Shown here: piece by piece, positions 11,491-21,806 of the stretch
Numbering within the stretch: position 1 is the stretch's first letter
Layout: each line of letters opens with the position of its first letter
Origin: Steromphala cineraria
Lineage: Eukaryota; Mollusca; Gastropoda; Trochida; Trochidae
Direction: 5' to 3'
NCBI GenBank assembly: GCA_916613615.1
Contig: OU744726.1
Location: 58,358,987 to 58,422,986 of the forward strand
DNA length: 64,000 nucleotides
Notes under the pieces: model-generated
Databases searched by the model: none
Seen by the model: only the letters and a program-made list of their open reading frames with translations
What the model was told of the DNA's origin: nothing
Translations under genes and position numbers: made by a program

Positions 11491-11839
11491 TTAAAGGGGC
11501 AGTAGCACGTTTTTTTATAATTTTAAGTGATATTTGTAAGTTAATGTTAAATATATTATTTTGACAGTGTCAAAAATCTCACTACAAAAGCCAATCATTC
11601 ATAGTCGGAGGACAAAGTATAAAGATTCACATAAAATCCATTGGCGGCCATTTTGTGTGAACACCTTTAATTCATTTTGTGTAAGAAAAGGGAATCGCAC
11701 GACTAAACTTTACATGATATATTTGAGTTATAACTGCCACATTAAGTTTAAATACATTGTCTTTAAATTGGAACCATTAATTTTCAGTTTCCTGACATCA
11801 CCTTATATTCCCCCTAAACACGTGCTACTACCCCTTTAA
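11491..11839 (+). mobile_element. Full-length TTAA MITE (TIR AGGGGCAGTAGCACG)
   Basis: A 349-bp unit between TTAA sites. The left terminal repeat AGGGGCAGTAGCACGTTTTT is mirrored by CACGTGCTACTACCCCT at the right. A second full copy is at 36719-37082 in opposite internal orientation, and partial copies are at 1354-1572, 1574-1762 and 3788-3955. Coding capacity is absent; mobilisation by a piggyBac-like transposase is inferred from TTAA. Confidence 0.8.
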
Positions 11840-11854
11840 ATGAGACTTAGAATT

Positions 11855-11982
11855 ATTTGTCAGACCTACAAACCACACATCAAGTATCATCAACAACTAT
11901 ACAATGAATGTATAAATGTAGTGTGAATGTACTTTAGGCCTGAAATTCTTCAGTGCGGAAATAAAGATTGATTGATTGATAC
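11855..11982 (+). repeat. Short LINE 3' tail ending in (TGAT)n
   Basis: The sequence ends GGAAATAAAG followed by TGATTGATTGAT, the same microsatellite tail as the CR1-like LINE at 1321-1352. Probably a severely 5'-truncated insertion. Confidence 0.45.
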
Positions 11983-12540
11983 AAAGTTGTCCTATTATAG
12001 ATTACTGAGGACGATCTATTCATGTGTTTGAATTCTAAAATTTCAAGTAAGGCTTTCACTCCCTCGATATAACGCCAAAAAAGGAGACATATTCTCTTAA
12101 ACAGCGGCCTTTGGAATTAAAATTATAAATGATAGCAACTTCTTTTCAGAAACTCTACTACGGGTCAGAGGGACCCTGGGGAGGCCACCCAGGGTAATGG
12201 GAGCCCCATTGAAAAATAATATATAATTTTGTTTTTTTGTTTTTTTGTTTTTTTTAATTCCATACATAAAAAGGACATGTAAACAATAACAATTCCAGAC
12301 ATAACACGTACATACAAGAAATAATTTAGCAACGTACACAAGATTTGATGAATAGACAATTTTATATTCAAAGTTCAATCTGACATTAGGTGGAACATAG
12401 TAGATATTAAAAACTGATCTAATAACTCAGACTAGATAATGACAAATTGACCAGAATTTCATAAAGCTGTAATATTTACAATTTGTGTAGTATTAAATCG
12501 GTAAACAAACTATGCAATTTTAATTTCCTCTTGTACATGT

Positions 12541-12852
12541 TTAAAATTTGGGATTTTTTTCCTGTTGTTTCATTTTAAATATATTGTATTTCACAATGGT
12601 TGTCAGCAAATTCAGGACATAGTTTCGTTTTTCGGTATATCCTCAGATGATATTCTTTTTAGAAATTATGATATAGGTTCCTGTTTTTTCAAGTATCCAT
12701 TCTTCCATATATTTTTTCCATATAGTTTTGGTAAACTTACAATGATAAAATATATGTAGAATTGACTCGTTCTCTGTTTTGCAAAATGTGCATTTGTTTG
12801 ATTCTTTGTATCTCATTTTTGTAAGAATGAAAATTGTTGGTCAATAGTTACA
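12541..12852 (-). pseudogene. L1/Tx1-like LINE, C-terminal zinc-knuckle fragment
   Basis: The minus-strand translation from 12816 begins MRYKESNKCTFCKTENESI, then LHIFYHCKFTKTIWKKYMEE, then after a stop near 12660 GYTEKRNYVLNLLTTIVKYN and IFKMKQQEKNPKF to a stop at 12541. The Cys-x2-Cys ... His-x4-Cys arrangement followed by W is the conserved C-terminal knuckle of L1/Tx1-type ORF2 proteins. Upstream RT sequence is not recognisable; an internal stop and an upstream frameshift mark it as dead. It lies just right of a poly(T) tract (12228-12257), which on the minus strand is an A-rich run downstream of the ORF. Confidence 0.75.
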
Positions 12853-12859
12853 TGTATAC

Positions 12860-13756
12860 ATTGGAGGAAACATAACTCTTCGGTTTTCTGCTCTCAGAAA
12901 AACCTAAAGGTCCGGATGATCATTGGTCTGCACCCTATTGGACAAGGTTAAGAATGCGTCAATTGTAGTCCTTTTTTCTGAAATATTGGAACCGTTGCTT
13001 TTTGTCTTTTGGATAGGTATTTTGCTGACAATTAGGTTTATAACCATATTACTAAAATTTATTAACTTTAAAAAATGCAATGTTTCTTTTATTGCTTTTC
13101 AAATATACAAACAAAACATATCCATTACCCGTGTTCAGTTAAAGGTGTCAGTTCTTAAATATTATTACGATGCGGTTACATTATGTATGAAGCAAAATAT
13201 AAATAAAGATAATACAATGTATGATAATTGTTTGTTAAGTATCCCTTATTTTTACGAATAAGTTTGAACTGACAAAAGTGCACAGCATATTCTTTTTTTT
13301 AATTTGTTCCAATTGGTTACAAGGTCACACAGCATATTCTTGTTAAAGATGTACAGAGGGGTGTTACCGTTTTATGCTCGGTTCAACAAATATATCACCA
13401 CAATGTGTCAGGATGATTATGTCCAAGGTCTTATCTACCAGGTGTGTACAAATATTTATCATCCATAACTGTGTTCGACAGGAGACATACTTGTGGAAGA
13501 TCAAGCGATATCTCCTAGAAGACATAGTTTTGAGAGTAGATTTTGAACAATGCCCTGTCATCAGAAGGCACATCACAAACATTTTCATCATAAGTAATGG
13601 CGTCACACTTCTATGACGTCATAAACACAAAGACGTCACAATGCTATGACATCTTAAACACGACGTCAAAATGCTATGACATCATTGGTATAGGAGTTTT
13701 AGCGCTATGCAGTGTTCAAAACCTTTTTCATGCAAGTGTGAATCAAAATTATTTAG
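12860..13756. other. Spacer without recognised genes
   Basis: Overlapping open frames on both strands at 13364-13616 look like chance; a short ATGACGTCATA...GACGTCA-rich stretch follows at 13610-13685. There is no family similarity. Confidence 0.4.
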
Positions 13757-14056
13757 GATGATAATATAATCTCACTAATATCAAATATACAAACACTCGT
13801 TGATAAAAGTAATGCCTCGGATATTCTTTTATTAGCTTATGTAGATATATTTGATATCAGAAGACACTTCGATGATATTTTCGGAGATTTGTCTTTTGAC
13901 TTTGGTAATGAGTACATTAAATGGTCTGGACAGTTTTCAAACATTTCGCAGAGAGAAAAGGTTATTTCAATGGGACAGTTCTTGTACGTTAACAGAAATT
14001 TTGCTATATATTTTGAATCATTTTCTCACACTTTAGTCGATAAGATCGAAATAGTG
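13757..14056 (+). CDS. Possible exon or decayed coding piece, unknown product
   Basis: An open reading of about 99 codons starts right after TTATTTAG, which could be a splice acceptor, and ends in TAA at 14056. The translation is acidic with many Asp, Phe and Ile residues (for example DILLLAYVDIFDIRRHFDD, then FGNEYIKWSGQF). No start codon lies near the beginning and I recognise no family. It could be a last exon, an element remnant or chance; the A/T-rich composition makes chance open frames likely here. Confidence 0.2.
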
Positions 14057-15139
14057 TAAGGCCTCATAAAGTTGCTAGGAAGTGAAAAATTGAAGTTCTT
14101 GGTCAACAGTGTCAACTGAAATTGCGTTTCAACTGAAGAGTATGATTTACAATGGGTTTTGCTGATTCATATTTGGTTAGTCTACTCCTACGTCACTCTG
14201 TGTTTATAAATGTACATGTAACCAAGGACTTCATATTCAGCAACACTAGTCTTACTGTCAACAAGTCGCGGACCAGGATTGATTTTACAAAGGTGAGAGC
14301 CACTCGTTTTACGGTCAAGTATTATTCATAATTTTATTTATATAATGTTTGTGAATTACATTATTAACTGCGACCCCAATACCTTCATACATTATAGAAG
14401 TGGACACGATAGTGACAGTTATAAAAGTATACAATTACATTTATAAAGCTATCACTCGTATCTCGCTTAATATCTTATATGATTTTTTCTTCTGATTCTG
14501 TGTCAATTTATCTTATCCCTGACATTTTACCTACAATATTCCTTTTAATATCAGACCGCTAGAATATCCTATTTTTCAAATGCTAACTGATCGGGGACAA
14601 ACATGTAGATCACCTGACACGATCCCTATTGAGCATTACTCAGACCAGAAATATAGGCATGTTTGATTCGTTCGACCTGATTTTATGAAATTAGAGAATA
14701 CCTTACTAAAGATGCAATTTCGAAATTCATAGAGATCAAAGTAATCACTACCACTATATGTACTATAGGATTTCGACAGTTTTGCTAATATGTATCAATT
14801 ATATTTATTTACTCAGTTTTACAAAGTTAGAAACTAAAATAATTTTGTGTATAACTAAATGTTGTTTTTGTGTAATTAAGCTTACACAATGATACAAATT
14901 TAAGATGTTCACGGATGCTGTTAATAATTTGTATTTGCATGTTTTATGGTTTGATGTAATGCATAGGAAGGAAAAGCTTTCATGCCTAGAACATTGTTTT
15001 AGGTTATTTTCTAGAATCTATATTGGATTTTTTCTTTGTATACTTTTTGTACTTTTTCAACTTTTTCAACATTTCAACGGTTTGAATGGTGTTTTATTAA
15101 AATAGAGACTTATCTCTTGCTCAAACATAAGATCAGCAA
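14057..15139. other. Spacer; one possible splice donor
   Basis: Nothing firmly recognisable. AAAG|GTGAGA at 14288-14296 resembles a splice donor preceded by mixed-composition sequence, possibly an isolated non-coding exon. Confidence 0.3.
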
Positions 15140-15400
15140 AGTGACTCGTAGACTCCTGTTACAGTTACAGTTTAAGTGTCACGCCTGTTATTGATATATC
15201 CGGGTCAGTTCTTATCAGTAAATATAAAGAGTAATCTAGAGACAAAGTTACACTTTACCTTTACCTTGATATTGTAAGAGTTTAAGGTCGTCACCAAGGA
15301 GATTGTGTATTTATACAAAACTTCCAACTCACTCCTATATAATGTTTTTACAATACGGTTTAATTCTGATAATCTAAGTATAAATTTTTCTGCTAATATT
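15140..15400 (+). pseudogene. Decayed duplicate of the TRIM gene's first exon region
   Basis: Aligns with 18427-18650: both carry CTTATCAGTAAxATAAAGAGT and, about 140 bp further on, GGTTTxxTTCTGATAAT. In the 18.6-kb copy the second motif is followed by the donor GTGAGT; here it is CTAAGT, so the splice donor is lost. It has no coding sequence and no RING exon follows. Confidence 0.5.
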
Positions 15401-15589
15401 ATATTTGTATTTGATACATTTAATTGATATGGTAATCTAGTTTTTATCTATTAGGCAAAATGATTTTGAAATGTTTCTGCTTTAAAACACATACACAAAA
15501 TGTTGCAACAAAAAAATTGTTTTACCAATTTTTATCAGACATAGAAATAGAAATAGAAAAGATATATTAATAATGCAATTATATATTTG

Positions 15590-15900
15590 CAAAGTTATTG
15601 CCCTTGTTTCGTGCTTTTGGACTCTGTTCGAGGTTGTCATCAAAAGGGGCAACTTTTCTCAGAAACTGTTTAAGACAGGTTAACCAAACTTGCTGTGTGT
15701 CTTCATGGTATCAAAACCGGGGTGGAGTTCGAAATCCAGAACCGTACAATTATGTTTTACAGAGTTATTGCGCTTGTTCCGTGTTTGTGGACTCTGTTCG
15801 GGAGTGTTCTCAAAGAGGGCATTTTTTCTCAGAAACTATTTACATAAGATAACCAAATTTGCAGTTTGTCTTCAGGTTATCAATACCTTGATTGAGTTCA
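15590..15900 (+). repeat. Diverged tandem duplication, two units of about 170 bp
   Basis: GTTATTGCCCTTGTTTCGTG ... TTTTCTCAGAAACTGTTTA at 15594-15675 recurs as GTTATTGCGCTTGTTCCGTG ... TTTTCTCAGAAACTATTTA at 15763-15844, followed in both by an ACCAAA(C/T)TTGC block. Frames across it are open by chance on the plus strand. The family is unknown. Confidence 0.6.
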
Positions 15901-16431
15901 AAAATGAGGTAAAAGCAATTACTTATTACAGGAACATATTAGGAGCTTTAATGAAAACCTATTTGGCGGGGACTGTTGATGACCATGTCTTCTTGTTGGT
16001 AGATGATCTGACTGTGTACGAGATTCTATATTAGGTGCATTAACAAAATCACATAGTTCTGATGATGAGATTTGGATATCTATAAAGCTTGTACAATTTC
16101 AGCGTCCGTTCATAATGGGAACATTCATGGTTGCACATACATCTAATAAAGTCTTACCAAACTTGTTTATAACTCTGTCAGAAAAGTTTTTCATATTAAA
16201 AAGGTAAGTTTAAAAACCCCAGTGTAATCATTCTGATTTTCTGTATGATCTAATATATCATCTTCTATGAAATCAAGGTTTGTACTAGTTTGAGCATTAC
16301 AATCTCAGCCACAGAGTATATAAACATCTGGAAAATCAGATACAATATCTACTCAAGAGTCTTGAAATACAGTGACACCATTTATACAATGTGGAAATAA
16401 TTGATCATACCAGGTCGAGCCTTCCGGTTGA

Positions 16432-17065
16432 ATTTATACCTCACTTCCGGTCTCGTTGCTATGGTTTCCTTTGTTCTAACTGTGTGTAGGTATATTGACC
16501 GATACACCTCTACTTTTTATGTCCTTACTGTAGGTTTATTGAGGATACACCTCTACTTTTCTAATACACCTAATCTTTTTGGCACATCTAAAGTTAGTCA
16601 GCTGAAGACAACTTCAACTTTGGCAAATAAACGGAATTTGGAATTATACATTTTTGAGAATTATAAACAACGAGATCGGGAATCGAACCCGGGAGCCTTA
16701 TATTGCTGAGCAGCGACTCTGTCGTCTGAGCTACTGAGGATTGATACAAACAGTGGTACTTTCTGTTGTGTTATGTATATGTTGTTAATTTTTCCTATAT
16801 AAGCCTATGTATAGGTACTTGTTTGTACCAATTTATAATAAAATGAAGTTAGCTTATGTTTTTTCAATCCGCAATTAGAAGAGTATTGTTAATATTCTAT
16901 TGGTCTAGTTAGGTCAAGACGAATATACACAGAGCAGGGTGAAAAACATTGTTTCGTCGAATATAACATGACCGGAGTGGGGACTAAGTCTAAGCCTCGG
17001 AGACCCACGATTAAAAGCAGAAGTGTATTGAGCGATACACCTCGGGTAGTGTGGGTATATCTCTC
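16432..17065 (-). repeat. Dispersed repeat with embedded tRNA-like sequence
   Basis: On the minus strand it contains CAGTAGCTCAGACGACAGAG (A-box-like) and GGGTTCGATTCCC (B box) about 40 bp apart at 16672-16738. The left part (CACTTCCGGTCTCG, then TATATTGACCGA) and the right part (CCTATATAAGCCTATG) recur in the same order at 31421-31966. The tRNA-like core is internal, so it is not a simple tRNA-head SINE. A tRNA-gene call is rejected because the fold is degenerate. Confidence 0.6.
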
Positions 17066-17880
17066 ACATATACACACAAGTAAAACATATCTCTATCTGC
17101 GCCAAATAATGCACTGTCCAATAATATGAAGATGGCAAATCCGTTACTTTTTGTCCATTTTGTTTATCTGTTAGATTTTTTTATCTGCCACTATTATAAT
17201 CCCTTTAAAATCAGGACAATATTTGTTACATCTATATCATTGCTCCAACTTGCACTTATTCTAACGATATCAAAAGATTTCATGTATTCAATTAATCATT
17301 ATCAGATAGTTATTCTTCCAATGTTCCAAAATTTAAAGTTTCTAAAAAACGATTGAAGGAAATCACTTGATTTGGCTGCATCTTTATGGCCTTGGCCCCG
17401 CCCCTATTTTAAAATGCAAAGCCTAGTTTTATCACTTTAATTTCAAAAAGATATATGTGTTAACAGTGTGCAATGTGGTTACATCACTATGAAATGCTAC
17501 ATTGTTAAAATAGTTCTTATTTTCACATGACCTTTTTTCGTCAAATCAGCAGGCACAGTTCGTATAATCTTCATTATCCTTCCTCATGTAAGAATCTCGA
17601 TCTCTGATTGGTCCACGTGACCCTTGATAAATACTGATGTCACCCTCTTGAGCGGGAGGATAAATCATTTATACCCCAGCACTAAAAAAACATTAAAAAA
17701 GCGTGCAGATTGAGCGTCTTGAAATGTACAATGTATGTTACCTCAAACACATGATCAAGTTGGTTTCTTTTGATCAACCTATATGTATAACAAACTATAG
17801 TCAAAGGGTTTACGCAGTTAACGTTTTTCTTTATCTTCATATCATATGCAGTTTGTTTAAACCTTCGGTAAGATAAATTC
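17066..17880. other. Spacer without recognised genes
   Basis: Only short unsupported open frames (for example 17126-17356). Confidence 0.4.
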
Positions 17881-18018
17881 GTTATACCATTCAGAGGCGG
17901 GGTTTTGGGGAGATATCAGCCTCTCGCTTGGTGTTATGCAACTCGCCTTCGTCTCGTTGCATAACACAAAGCTCGAGGCTGATATCTCCCCATATATCCC
18001 GCCTCTGAATGGTATAAC
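17881..18018. repeat. Long near-perfect hairpin
   Basis: The left arm 17881-17942 (GTTATACCATTCAGAGGCGG ... TTATGCAAC) pairs with the right arm ending at 18018 (GTTGCATAACAC ... CCGCCTCTGAATGGTATAAC) around a loop of about 15 bp containing TCGCCTTCGTCTC. It is non-coding and one of three similar foldbacks. Confidence 0.8.
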
Positions 18019-18479
18019 TTATATAATGTGACGGTTATATTTTATAACCTCCCCTAAAGGGTTCATTAAAATGTATACCAGTCGCATGACCTTATTAGAT
18101 TCAGAAAGGAGCCTTAATTGCATATTGTGAATTTATTAAAAAATAAATTTTAGCTAGCTAGCTAATACATTAAGGACATTTCCTGCCTTGTTAAGAACTA
18201 CTAAATAAGATAATTTTGATGTTGTGTAAGTTCCATATGGAATATGAAAATATATCAATTTCTACCAGTATTAGTGAATTATCATAACTCAGTGAACATC
18301 TATATTGCAGGCATAATCCTTGCAAGTCAACATGTTGTATAGAACATTTATACATTTTTGAAATTCAAAATTCAATGTAATAGTGAGGTACAACAAATAG
18401 ACGTTTTGGGCTGTGAACAGGACTTGACTTTACTGTTAGCTGTCAATATAACGGTAAGACTGACAAGACAGTAATTTAT

Positions 18480-18626
18480 TATAAACCTGTTGACTTCTTA
18501 TCAGTAAAGATAAAGAGTCATGTTCAGACCAACAACGTCAGAATATAGCTTGAAAGAAATTATAAGAGTTGAAAGTTGAAACAGTTCTTCCTATAGTTCT
18601 GTAATGTATGGTTTGGTTCTGATAAT
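18480..18626 (+). other. Predicted non-coding first exon of the TRIM gene
   Basis: The sequence ends TTCTGATAAT|GTGAGT at 18626/18627, a strong splice donor, about 1.1 kb upstream of the acceptor TTTTAG|ATG at 19717/19718. That acceptor abuts the start codon, so the gene needs an upstream untranslated exon, and this is the best candidate. The start of transcription is not resolved. A decayed paralogue is at 15140-15400. Confidence 0.45.
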
Positions 18627-19034
18627 GTGAGTATTTTATCTGCTTATTACTTGCTTCAATTCAATCAGGGGTTATTACAAACAATAAGTGGTAGTGAGTA
18701 GCTGTAAGTCTCTTCTGAAATTATTCACTTCCTGTGAGATTCTCTTCATTCGACGCCTTTCAAATAATTAAACTTTGTCCACTTTGAACCTTGGTATTAA
18801 TTCTTCTAACTGTATGTATTCAACCCCGCTCAGAGTTTGATTCACGCTATTTATTTACATTACAATTGGTATTAAACTGCCCCACAAAACTAAACTATTA
18901 GACCCGATATTGATCTCCCCTTATTCAATCTCTGTGTGTACTTCCTGGTATAGATTCACTTAATACTTGGTTATCTATTGAAGACATGGAAATTTTATAG
19001 CCGAAACAAACTGTCCTTACACTGCCTGCCATTC

Positions 19035-19640
19035 AAACCACACCATTCGTCTCACCACTACCAAATAACTTATACCAACCGCCCTGATAACTGAATTTTA
19101 GCCACACCAATACTTAACCACAAATACCAACCGCCCTGATAACTCAAAATTAGCCACACCACTACTTCACCAGAAATACCACGCCCTGATAACTCAAAAT
19201 TAGCCACACCACTTCTTCACTAAAAATACTACGCCCTGTTTTAAAATTAGCTACACCAATACTTCACCACAAATACTACGCCCTGTAAACTCAAAATGAG
19301 CCACACCACTACTTCACCACAAATACCACGCCCTGATTACTCAAAATTAGCCACACCAATACTTCACCACAAATAACACGCCCTGATTACTCAAAATGAG
19401 CCCCACCACTACTTCACTAAAAATACCACGCCCTGTTTTAAAATAGCCACACCACTACTTCACCACAAATCCTACGCCCTGTTTAACTCAAAATTAACCA
19501 CACCACTACTTCATGATCACCATAAATACAAGACCCTGATAACTCAAAATGAGCCAAACCAATACTTCACCACAAATACCACGCCCTGTTTACTCAAAAT
19601 GAGCCACACCACTACTTCACCACAAATACCACCCATCCAA
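19035..19640 (+). repeat. 50-bp minisatellite in the TRIM 5' intron
   Basis: About eleven units of 50-52 bp built on CACGCCCTGATAACTCAAAA and TTAGCCACACCACTACTTCA, with unit-to-unit variants (GATTAC, GTTTTA). It ends about 80 bp before the first coding exon. The strand is purine-poor, giving a C/A-rich pre-mRNA. Confidence 0.85.
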
Positions 19641-19717
19641 CGACCTGAAACATCACCATCCCACAATCCGCCCGAACACAAATCAACTTCCATTGATTAA
19701 ATTTTTTTTGGTTTTAG

Positions 19718-20015
19718 ATGGAGGACGCACTTTCAAAATTAAATGAAAAATTTCTCTCGTGCAACATCTGCACAGAGATATTCAAAGACCCCTGCACCAT
19801 GGAGTGTCAGCATACTTTTTGCAAAGTATGTCTGACGCGATACACAAAGACTCGCAGGGAGGCCATCAGTGCTAAATCAATCCTGTGTCCAAACTGCCGT
19901 CAGATGACCAAAGTTCCTCGACCTCAAGAACCAGTGGATCAATGGTCTCAACAGTTTAAGCCAAGTTTCCTCATACAAGGTCTTCTTGACACTTTCACGT
20001 CTCAGGGGAATTCAG
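19718..20015 (+). CDS. TRIM E3 ubiquitin ligase, coding exon 1 (RING finger)
   Basis: Encodes residues 1-99 and the first base of codon 100. A C3HC4 RING is complete: C15-x2-C18, C30-x-H32, C35-x2-C38, C57-x2-C60; this domain recruits the E2 enzyme. The start ATG lies directly after the acceptor (TTTTAG|ATGGAGGAC), and the exon ends TCAG|GTAATA at 20015 in phase 1. Joining to 21807 restores one frame (Ser-Asp-Pro-Val) and gives a 756-aa protein with the RING / B-box / coiled-coil / propeller order of the TRIM2/3/56/71-like group, widely expanded in molluscs. A Tc1 element sits only about 30 bp past the donor. A naive reading runs on past the donor to a stop at 20050. Confidence 0.9.
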
Positions 20016-20045
20016 GTAATAGTCTTGTTTCTTGGTTTATTTATT

Positions 20046-21515
20046 TATAATCTCACGTGCAAAAGAAACGTCCTCATGCATTTTCAAACTAAAAATAACA
20101 AATAACAAACACTCGTTTATTCCAACATGTAATAATATTAACATGTTGTATATTTATCAAATCGCAAGAATTCGTACAACCATAAGGCACTTTTGGACCG
20201 TTTTACAAGATGATTAGTTGACTAGGGGTGTATTGTCCGGTATTCGATCATCTGTCAAAACACAAATCACACTGCTCGGTCACTTAAACGTCAAGATATC
20301 AGGTGTGCCCTCCTTGAAATGCAACAAGTAACGCAACACGACGGCGGACAGGGTTTGTAAATCGCCTAAGAACACAACTATGGATATGGTGCCATTTTCC
20401 CTGCCAAACACGACTCAAGTCCTGCACGGTCAGTGGAGGCTGTTGACGTTGTCGAATACGTCGCCCGAGGTAGCCTCAAAGATGCTCTAATGAATACATA
20501 TCCAGAGATCTTGCTGGCTAGGACAAAACATTCACAACGTTGTGTTGAGAAAGTTACCTGTAAGGACAGCAGTGTGGGTCGTGAGGTTGTCATGTTGGAG
20601 CATCGTTCTTTGGTTGGACAGGATGACCACAGATTGCAGAACCACATTAATTTACCCGCGTTCTGTCAGAATACCAGCCAAGGTGACCAATTCCGTTTTC
20701 CTGTCCCCATAAATCTCTCCCCACACCATATAACACTTTCGCCTCCATAACGCAAATCAAAAAGTCGCAACAACGTGACGTTCTCTCACCCTGTTGTCGG
20801 TGGACACGTATCCAGCCCTCGGACTTGATGAGCTGGAACCTGCCCACATCGCTGAAAAGCTGTCGCTGCTGCCATTGACGAACATTTCTTGCTAAAGCCA
20901 GTATTCGACGTCAAATTTGATGCTTCAACGTCATTGCTCTGTGAGGTCGATTTGCTCGAATATCGTGTTGACGCAGTCGTCTGGTCACTGTCCATCTGCT
21001 GATTCGATTATTCAGTCTGTGTGCAGCTGATGACGTCACAGTCAGGAAAATGTTCCTCAGGGGAAGCACCCGTAAATGTCTCTCAACAATGGGGGTGGTC
21101 ACCTTCGGTCTGTGGCTCCTGGGCCTGTATGCTGTCTCGCCAGTCTGTCCAAAACTCGTCAACATCCTACCAATTGTTCGCTTCGAGCAGTTCATGATTC
21201 TAGCGACATTCGTTTGTAGCGCCATCAAGAATGGTCACTCTCGGCATGTTCCTGCTGTTATCATGATGTAACTGATGCCCAAGAACATGGTGACTGTTTT
21301 ATGCCCCAAGATCATACGGGTATTTTTATGTACATTTGGGAAATTTCCCTGATTTAATTCATTTTTCTCAAGAGGTGCATTCAATGTACGTTTTTGGTCA
21401 TGTCATCAACTTGAGTGTTTATGTAACCTATTACTGACACTGTGTAATGTTCAAGGTCATTAAATATGACAAATAAAAAATGTTTGGGGACGTTCCTTTT
21501 GCACGTGAGTTTATA
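20046..21515 (-). mobile_element. Complete Tc1/mariner element in the TRIM intron
   Basis: Terminal inverted repeats are clear: CTCACGTGCAAAAGAAACGT from 20052, and at the right end on the minus strand CTCACGTGCAAAAGGAACGT, with TATAA/TTATA at the boundaries including the TA target duplication. The transposase reads on the minus strand but is broken (separate entry). Length about 1.47 kb, typical of Tc1. It lies antisense to the TRIM transcript and makes up most of the 1.8-kb intron. Confidence 0.85.
20290..21228 (-). pseudogene. Tc1/mariner transposase, broken
   Basis: The N-terminal 105-aa open piece (20911-21228) carries the paired-type HTH: ARIMNCSKRTIGRMLTSFGQ, then TGETAYRPRSHRPKVTTP, then LRQHDIRANRP, as in Tc1 transposases. 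Further pieces in other frames show VWGEIYGDRKTELVTLAG near 20680-20740 and LQHDNLTTHTAVLTGNFLN near 20550-20610, the latter corresponding to the QDNARPHTA catalytic Asp region. Frameshifts and stops between them make it inactive. The distal Glu/Asp of the DDE triad cannot be placed. Confidence 0.8.
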
Positions 21516-21806
21516 TGTAAGGCATTAGTTTGAAACGAAATTAATTACATAGCAACATGTGATTGGTTGGCATCTACAATGTTTTGAATCAAAGAATTCA
21601 AATGAAAACTTCATCTACCCTTTAGGCTGGTTCAGGTTATTATGTTGTTTGTTTATCTATTATTATTTTTATCAAAGAAAATAGTTTAAAATGAAATAAA
21701 TCACATACACACTTGATTGAGCACCATCAACAATGTTTGACTGTCAGCCTTTAAGTGAAGCTTTTGTCCTGCTTTTCTAATACTAAGATAAAATGTAACT
21801 TTTCAG

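Noticed and set aside
20032..20050. Extension of the RING exon to a stop at 20050.
   Set aside because: The CAG|GTAATA donor at 20015 and exact phase match with 21807 give a much better, domain-complete protein.
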